Source: Minisyncoccota bacterium | GTDB taxonomy: Bacteria > Patescibacteriota > Minisyncoccia > UBA6257 > 1-14-0-10-40-38 | Reading direction: 5' to 3' | Assembly: GCA_020052135.1 (NCBI GenBank) | Contig: JAGVPS010000052.1 | Span: 1-9,190, forward strand | Length of the DNA stretch: 9,190 nucleotides | Part shown: piece by piece, positions 5,832-9,190 of the stretch | Layout: every line of letters starts with the position of its first letter | How positions within the stretch are numbered: position 1 is the first letter of the stretch | The notes under the pieces: generated by a model | What the model saw: only the letters and a program-made list of their open reading frames with translations | Told to the model about the DNA's origin: nothing | The model's database searches: none | Position numbers and translations under genes: made by a program

Positions 5832-6518
5832 CTAAAGTCTTGGTTTTTGTACGATGTCAGAAACAATATCTCCGTCCTTTAACGTAATTACTCGATGCGC
5901 TTTTGAAGCATATTCTTCCTCGTGCGTGATCATCACGATAGTTTGCCCCTGTGCGTGCAAATCCAGAAACGCGTCCATAACAAGACGGCCGTTCATAGAG
6001 TCGAGATTAGCAGTTGGCTCGTCGGCAAAGAGAATATGAGGATGATGGGCAACCGCGCGAGCGATGGCTACGCGCTGTTGTTGGCCTCCGCTAAGCTCAC
6101 TCGGGAGATTTAGCATTTTATCCCCCATCTGTATCCGCTCAAGCGCCCGCGTTGCTCGCGCAAAGGCTTCGGTATATGGCACGCCCTGCATAAGGATAGG
6201 GAGTACCACGTTATCGATAGCCGATAGTTCAGGGAGTAAGGCATAGTCTTGGAAAACATAGCCAAGTTTAGTAAGCCGCACAGCAGTTTTTTCTTTTTGA
6301 GTGAGGCTGGATGTCTTGATAGTGTCGAGATACACCTCTCCCGAGGTGGGCTCGTCGAGGAGTGAAAGCTGATAGAGGAGCGTCGATTTTCCCGCGCCCG
6401 ATGGGCCGATGATTGCAACAAATTCGCCATCACGAATTTCAAGCGTGAGCCCCTTCAGCACCGTAACTGCCAAATCGCCGGTTCCGTACGTTTTCATTAA
6501 TTGTTCCGCGCGTATCAT
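5832..6518 (-). CDS. ABC exporter ATP-binding protein (MacB/LolD type)
   Basis: Cytoplasmic ATPase that powers the permease encoded just upstream. Motifs are complete: Walker A GPSGAGKS (38-45), Q-loop Gln90 in YVFQDYALLPELSA, signature LSGGQ (142-146), Walker B ILFADE (162-167) followed by PTANLD, and the switch His199 in MITHEEEYA. The PTANLD and the VFQDYALLPELSAIDNV region are typical of the LolD/MacB/YknY group rather than of importers. At 228 residues it is a stand-alone domain, unlike E. coli MacB, in which ATPase and permease are fused. The ATG at 6518 lies 9 bp after the permease TAG, so translation is likely coupled. No Shine-Dalgarno is seen. It is the second ABC ATPase of the window; FtsE has a different Q-loop context and partner. 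Confidence 0.94.
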   Translation of the reverse strand: MIRAEQLMKTYGTGDLAVTVLKGLTLEIRDGEFVAIIGPSGAGKSTLLYQLSLLDEPTSGEVYLDTIKTSSLTQKEKTAVRLTKLGYVFQDYALLPELSAIDNVVLPILMQGVPYTEAFARATRALERIQMGDKMLNLPSELSGGQQQRVAIARAVAHHPHILFADEPTANLDSMNGRLVMDAFLDLHAQGQTIVMITHEEEYASKAHRVITLKDGDIVSDIVQKPRL

Positions 6519-6527
6519 ATAGGTGTG

Positions 6528-7823
6528 CTAGCGGCCTAAAATAGAATCAAGAGTATTTTGGCGGATAATGAGTTTAGCGGGAAGATAGCCGGCGATGAGC
6601 GTAACGATCAGGAGAACAGCCACTCGTATTCCTGCTCCGCTCGGCGTGGCGACGAGGATCCCGTCAGAGAAGGGAAAATCAATAGGATGCGCGGCAAAAT
6701 AAGGCCTGAGTAAGCCGAAGGTTACCAGAAGCCCGATGAGCGATCCTGTGATGCCGTAGAAAAGCGCCTGAAAAATATATGAAAACTGAATAGCGCGCGG
6801 GCTAATGCCGATGCCCTTCATGATACCGATAAATTTACGCTTGGTGATGGCGTTGATAAAAATAACAATGAATATGGTAATGGAGGCCACAACAAGCGCG
6901 ATGGAGGAAAGCGCGTTTCCCAAAATGCCAAAAGTTGTTTCAACATCCCGAAGAAAAGAGGGGATAGCCTCGTCTGAGGTTTGAATGAGCGCCTCAGAGG
7001 ACCCCATGAACTCCTTAATCTGTTGTACGAGCGCTGGCGCGCTTGCATAGTCGGTCCGTACCGCCATTTCTTGAAATTGCTCCTTATTAACCGGAATAAG
7101 TCGCTTCAGTTCTTTATCGAGGACGAACATGCGGGTAGAAATTTCATCCACCTTGCTCTTAATGATGCCCTTAATGATAAAGTCTTTTTTAATGGAACCA
7201 CCATCGCTTAAGAGTGTCACGCGCACACGGCTTCCAATATCGACATCGCGAAGTAAATCAAGACCCGGGATATTAACATCTGCAAATGCAGAATATTTTT
7301 TAATTAAGTTTGCGCCAATGAGTATATAACCCTCTTCGTCTTCGCGGAGATTTTTTCCATACTGCAAAAACCGCGAGAACCCCGTCAAAATTTCTTCCCG
7401 TTCAAGATCAATGCCGACAATGCGGGCGCCTACTTGGTTTACGCGTTCGTTCTTCTTAGGATTGTCGTTCAGGGTTCCGAGTACTTGAGCGGTTATCGTA
7501 TGGCGGGGAGATACTGCAGTAATGTCCGGATGATTTTCCAGAAAGTGGAGAAGCGCCGATGAATTTTCAATATAGTTGTGGCCAGAGGCGGAAGTTATAA
7601 TGATTTCCCCCGAGTAACTCTCCCTGAATTGTTGAAAAGATCCGGCGATAAGACCGATTAAGAGCCCTGAAACAACCACGAGATTCAAGAATGCCAGAAT
7701 CATAATGAAAATAATAAGCCCGGTAGTGCCTTTGCCGGAGTGCTGAATTTGGCGAATGGTAAGAAACCAGCCTACGCGCAGGTCTTGCGACAATTGTTTT
7801 TGGATGCGGAGAGTGGTTTTCAT
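6528..7823 (-). CDS. ABC exporter permease (MacB/LolC-E/FtsX-like family)
   Basis: Membrane subunit of the exporter. It has the four-segment family layout: segment 1 at about 36-60, a large extracytoplasmic domain at about 61-300 (MacB_PCD-like, with GVxAVSP-like ITAVSPRHTI at 101-110), then segments at about 303-327, 345-371 and 399-420. The conserved cytoplasmic turn after segment 2 is present as ITKRKFIGIMKGIGISPRAI (326-345), typical of LolC/E and MacB. Length (431) is normal for this group. Such proteins act by mechanotransmission rather than by forming a classical channel, and they work with HlyD-type partners, which this cassette supplies. It is the first gene of the cassette, with a -10 box almost touching the ATG. 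LolC/E function in lipoprotein release is less likely, because no outer-membrane lipoprotein pathway is visible and a fusion protein is encoded. Confidence 0.93.
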   Translation of the reverse strand: MKTTLRIQKQLSQDLRVGWFLTIRQIQHSGKGTTGLIIFIMILAFLNLVVVSGLLIGLIAGSFQQFRESYSGEIIITSASGHNYIENSSALLHFLENHPDITAVSPRHTITAQVLGTLNDNPKKNERVNQVGARIVGIDLEREEILTGFSRFLQYGKNLREDEEGYILIGANLIKKYSAFADVNIPGLDLLRDVDIGSRVRVTLLSDGGSIKKDFIIKGIIKSKVDEISTRMFVLDKELKRLIPVNKEQFQEMAVRTDYASAPALVQQIKEFMGSSEALIQTSDEAIPSFLRDVETTFGILGNALSSIALVVASITIFIVIFINAITKRKFIGIMKGIGISPRAIQFSYIFQALFYGITGSLIGLLVTFGLLRPYFAAHPIDFPFSDGILVATPSGAGIRVAVLLIVTLIAGYLPAKLIIRQNTLDSILGR

Positions 7824-7828
7824 GGGGA

Positions 7829-7834
7829 AGTATA
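7829..7834 (-). promoter_or_regulatory. -10 box of the ABC exporter cassette, leaderless geometry
   Basis: On the minus strand TATACT is followed by TCCCC and then the ATG at 7823, so transcription should start at or beside the initiator codon. The -35 region is weak (TTCTGA at 16 bp at best), which suggests modest or activator-dependent expression. Confidence 0.45.
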
Positions 7835-7877
7835 TTGTGTGTTTAGCCTATCAGAACCAAGGGGTGTGTACAAATTA

Positions 7878-7893
7878 TTTTGATGCATCAAAA
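7878..7893 (+). promoter_or_regulatory. Perfect 16-bp palindrome, candidate operator in the divergent spacer
   Basis: TTTTGATGCATCAAAA equals its own reverse complement. It lies in the 119-bp spacer between the divergent exporter cassette and cupredoxin gene and overlaps the predicted -35 (7880-7885) of the cupredoxin promoter. It is about 44 bp upstream of the exporter -10. It has no following T tract on either strand, so it does not look like a terminator. Binding of a dimeric regulator is inferred; no regulator gene is in the window. Confidence 0.5.
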
Positions 7894-7907
7894 AGAATTG
7901 CTATACT
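7880..7907 (+). promoter_or_regulatory. Promoter of the cupredoxin gene
   Basis: TTGATG (7880-7885) and TATACT (7902-7907) are 16 bp apart, and TGC (7899-7901) makes the -10 extended. The predicted start near 7914 gives a leader of about 29 nt with no Shine-Dalgarno, in contrast to the leaderless genes nearby. Confidence 0.55.
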
Positions 7908-7942
7908 TATAAAATATAGGCCTTACTTATTCACTCAAAAAT

Positions 7943-8383
7943 ATGTTTAAAGCCATTGCTATTGTTATCGCGGTCGTTGCAATCGTCAGCATCGCAGTTA
8001 TCTACGTGAATTCGACGAAAATTATCAACCAGGAAGCTCCTAAGGAAACAACAGGAAACGTGATATCCCCCGCAAGCACGGACCAAGCTCCTCCCGCGCC
8101 CGCAGAAACAATAAAAACCTTTACCGTCACCGGACAGAATTTTTCCTTTTCACCCGCGAGCTTAACGGTGAATCAGGGAGATACGGTGCGCATCATCTTT
8201 AAGAGCGCGAGCGGTTTCCATGATTTTGGTATTGATGAATTCAAGGTAGCCACGAAGCAAATCCAGGGAGGGCAGGAAGAAACGGTTGAGTTTATCGCTG
8301 ATAAAACAGGAGTCTTCGAGTATTATTGCTCGGTTGGGAATCACCGCGCGATGGGCATGAAAGGAGCGCTTACGGTGCAATGA
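7943..8383 (+). CDS. Membrane-anchored cupredoxin (type 1 copper protein)
   Basis: Small blue-copper-type domain tethered outside the cell. Residues 3-22 form an uncleaved-looking hydrophobic anchor. A Pro/Ala/Thr-rich linker (about 30-57) follows, then a cupredoxin fold (about 58-146). The copper ligands are all visible: His93 in SGFHDF, Cys129 and His134 in YYCSVGNH, and a Met, probably Met139 (Cys-x4-His-x4-Met) with Met137 as the alternative. NFSFSPASLTVNQGDTVRI is the usual first strand pair of plastocyanin/azurin-like domains. Members carry electrons or bind copper. The redox partner is not encoded nearby, so the role here is open. It is a single gene between its own promoter and a strong hairpin, divergent from the exporter. 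The ATG at 7943 is the only start that keeps the anchor. Confidence 0.9.
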   Translation: MFKAIAIVIAVVAIVSIAVIYVNSTKIINQEAPKETTGNVISPASTDQAPPAPAETIKTFTVTGQNFSFSPASLTVNQGDTVRIIFKSASGFHDFGIDEFKVATKQIQGGQEETVEFIADKTGVFEYYCSVGNHRAMGMKGALTVQ

Positions 8384-8421
8384 AGCTCCACGGCTTTACA
8401 GCCGTGGTATTTTGAGCTTCA
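8381..8421 (+). terminator. Nested hairpin terminator at the cupredoxin 3' end
   Basis: CCACGGC (8388-8394), a six-base loop, and GCCGTGG (8401-8407) form a perfect 7-bp stem followed by TATTTT. An outer inverted repeat, TGAAGCT (8381-8387) with AGCTTCA (8415-8421), encloses it and starts on the cupredoxin stop codon. The inner part reads as a Rho-independent terminator. The outer arms make a larger cruciform, more than a terminator needs. Confidence 0.7.
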
Positions 8422-8519
8422 CCTTCATTCCCGGGTTTACCCATGGCCCCGCAGGATGCGGAGCCTCGCCTTCGGCGGGGCGTGGCGCCAGGGGTTTTCG
8501 CGGGGATTTAATAAATAGT
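8422..8519. repeat. GC-rich tandem hairpin block, REP-like or IS200/IS605-end-like
   Basis: In the convergent gap there are further inverted repeats. CCGCA-GGA-TGCGG lies at 8449-8461. GCCTCGCC-TTC-GGCGGGGC at 8463-8481 is 8 bp with one G-T wobble. GGCGCC is at 8484-8489, and CCCCGC (8447-8452) pairs with GCGGGG (8500-8505). The block is much more GC-rich than its flanks. It may terminate the opposing gene, although no T tract follows on the minus strand. No transposase frame is present. Confidence 0.4.
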
Positions 8520-9080
8520 TTAGCCCTTGCTCGCATCCCCGTCTGCGGTACGTTTTTTTACGGTAAAGGTAAATACATAATCTCCAGGCGCTATCTTCTC
8601 TCCAGACGTAGGGGCAGGCTGTGTTGCGATAAGCTCAACGGTTTCTGCCTCCGTCGTTATGGGCGTGTTGGAGGTGAAAAGCTGCAGAGCGGTGCCAAGT
8701 CCGCTTTCGAGTCGCGCGCGGACTACTACTTGTCCCGCCCAAATGCAGACAACGTCGATAGGGCAACGACTATCTTCCATAACCTCAAGCGGAGTAATAC
8801 GTACCCCAAGAACATTGCCGGTTTGATTAAGCTTTAGTTCAAGATTAGCCTCTTCAACTCCTGATCCGCTTTCAGGACATGCGGCAAATTCACACGATGG
8901 GAGCATACGACCCACGTATGAGCCATCGGGGCAAAGCTTAGCCTCTTGCGTGCAATATCCATTATCCGTACCCGTTTCTGTCATGGATTCTTCTGCATTT
9001 TTATTCCATAACCAAAAACCAAAAATGCCCCCAAGAATAAGTATTCCGATACTAATGAAAATAAGAGGTGTGCGGTTCAT
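8520..9080 (-). CDS. Membrane-anchored Cys-rich extracytoplasmic protein of unknown function
   Basis: Residues 5-26 form an N-terminal membrane anchor without a lipobox Cys. A compact four-cysteine segment follows at 43-69 (Cys43, 50, 63, 68), built on the motif CPDGSYVGR and CEFAACP. I recall this as recurrent in anchored proteins of Parcubacteria and some other bacteria, with no established function. After a short linker comes a beta-rich domain (about 79-176) containing RCPIDVVCIWAG (105-116) with a further Cys pair (106, 112). The six cysteines could form three disulfides outside the cell. The last ten residues are polar. The ATG at 9080 is preceded by a promoter of leaderless geometry and no Shine-Dalgarno. 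It converges on the cupredoxin gene across the hairpin block. A binding or inhibitor role is conceivable from the Cys pattern, but this is speculation. Confidence 0.85.
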   Translation of the reverse strand: MNRTPLIFISIGILILGGIFGFWLWNKNAEESMTETGTDNGYCTQEAKLCPDGSYVGRMLPSCEFAACPESGSGVEEANLELKLNQTGNVLGVRITPLEVMEDSRCPIDVVCIWAGQVVVRARLESGLGTALQLFTSNTPITTEAETVELIATQPAPTSGEKIAPGDYVFTFTVKKRTADGDASKG

Positions 9081-9086
9081 GCCTCT

Positions 9087-9116
9087 ATAATATCTTTTTT
9101 AAAAGCATGCAGGCAA
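9087..9116 (-). promoter_or_regulatory. Promoter of the Cys-rich protein gene, leaderless geometry
   Basis: On the minus strand TTGCCT (9111-9116) is separated by 18 bp from TATTAT (9087-9092). The predicted start coincides with the A of the ATG at 9080. Confidence 0.55.
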
Positions 9117-9132
9117 CATGCTGTTTGTGGAT

Positions 9133-9164
9133 AAAAAATGGCCGTGCGCAGAATGCGTTTGGCC
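9133..9164 (-). terminator. Possible minus-strand terminator of a gene beyond the right edge
   Basis: On the minus strand GGCC (9164-9161), CGCA-TTC-TGCG (9157-9147) and GGCC (9143-9140) form an interrupted stem followed by A and six T residues (9138-9133). Its position upstream of the Cys-rich gene's promoter would insulate that gene from a unit ending to the right. The stem has an internal 3-by-3 mismatch. Confidence 0.35.
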
Positions 9165-9190
9165 GTTGGCAATAGAAAGTCAGTATTCCA

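Noticed and set aside
8381..8519. CRISPR array or complete insertion sequence
   Set aside because: The hairpins differ from one another with no regular spacers, and no transposase frame or target-site duplication was found.
8412..8837. Plus-strand open frame of 141 codons
   Set aside because: It starts inside the hairpin block and runs opposite the Cys-rich protein, whose motifs, anchor and promoter support the minus strand.
1..9190. Alternative genetic code (UGA read as Gly, as in Gracilibacteria)
   Set aside because: TGA ends ftsE, the cupredoxin gene and the short basic gene at family-consistent lengths, and RF2 is present.

Overview
The window looks like a chromosomal segment of a Candidate Phyla Radiation bacterium (Patescibacteria), most likely a Parcubacteria-type lineage. 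This is an inference from five things: a release factor 2 with no N-terminal domain, the prfB-ftsE-ftsX order, short membrane-anchored extracytoplasmic proteins (a cupredoxin and a CPDGSYVGR-type Cys-rich protein), a repeat-built secreted beta-rich surface protein, and promoters that place transcription starts on or next to the start codon. TAA, TAG and TGA all end genes here and RF2 is encoded, so the standard bacterial code applies. Base composition is moderate and I saw no clear transferred island.

Layout, left to right. Positions 1-793 (minus) hold the 5' part of a secreted surface protein gene that leaves the window with no stop codon. Next come tRNA-Thr(CGT) (896-970), a short very basic protein of unknown function (1032-1250) and a strong hairpin terminator (1266-1289). 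The plus-strand block prfB (1331-2071), ftsE (2186-2869) and ftsX (2951-3853) serves translation termination and control of cell-wall hydrolysis at division.

Convergent to ftsX is a four-gene minus-strand cassette running from 7823 down to 3883. It encodes a MacB/LolC-type permease, an ATPase, a 90-residue single-span membrane protein and a HlyD/MacA-type membrane fusion protein with an unusually long central helical region. Together they look like a complete MacAB/Ykn-type ABC exporter; its substrate cannot be read from sequence. The permease is divergent from a membrane-anchored cupredoxin (7943-8383). The 119-bp space between them carries a perfect 16-bp palindrome overlapping the cupredoxin -35 region, a good operator candidate.

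Between the cupredoxin and the convergent Cys-rich lipobox-less anchored protein (8520-9080, minus) is a GC-rich block with tandem hairpins. It serves at least as a terminator and may be a REP-like or IS200/IS605-end remnant. The right edge (9081-9190) holds that gene's promoter and a possible minus-strand terminator of a gene beyond the window.

The most notable general pattern is that several genes have a -10 box whose last base lies about 4-7 nt from the start codon and no Shine-Dalgarno sequence. This predicts leaderless mRNAs. Only the short basic protein has a classical AAGGAG.
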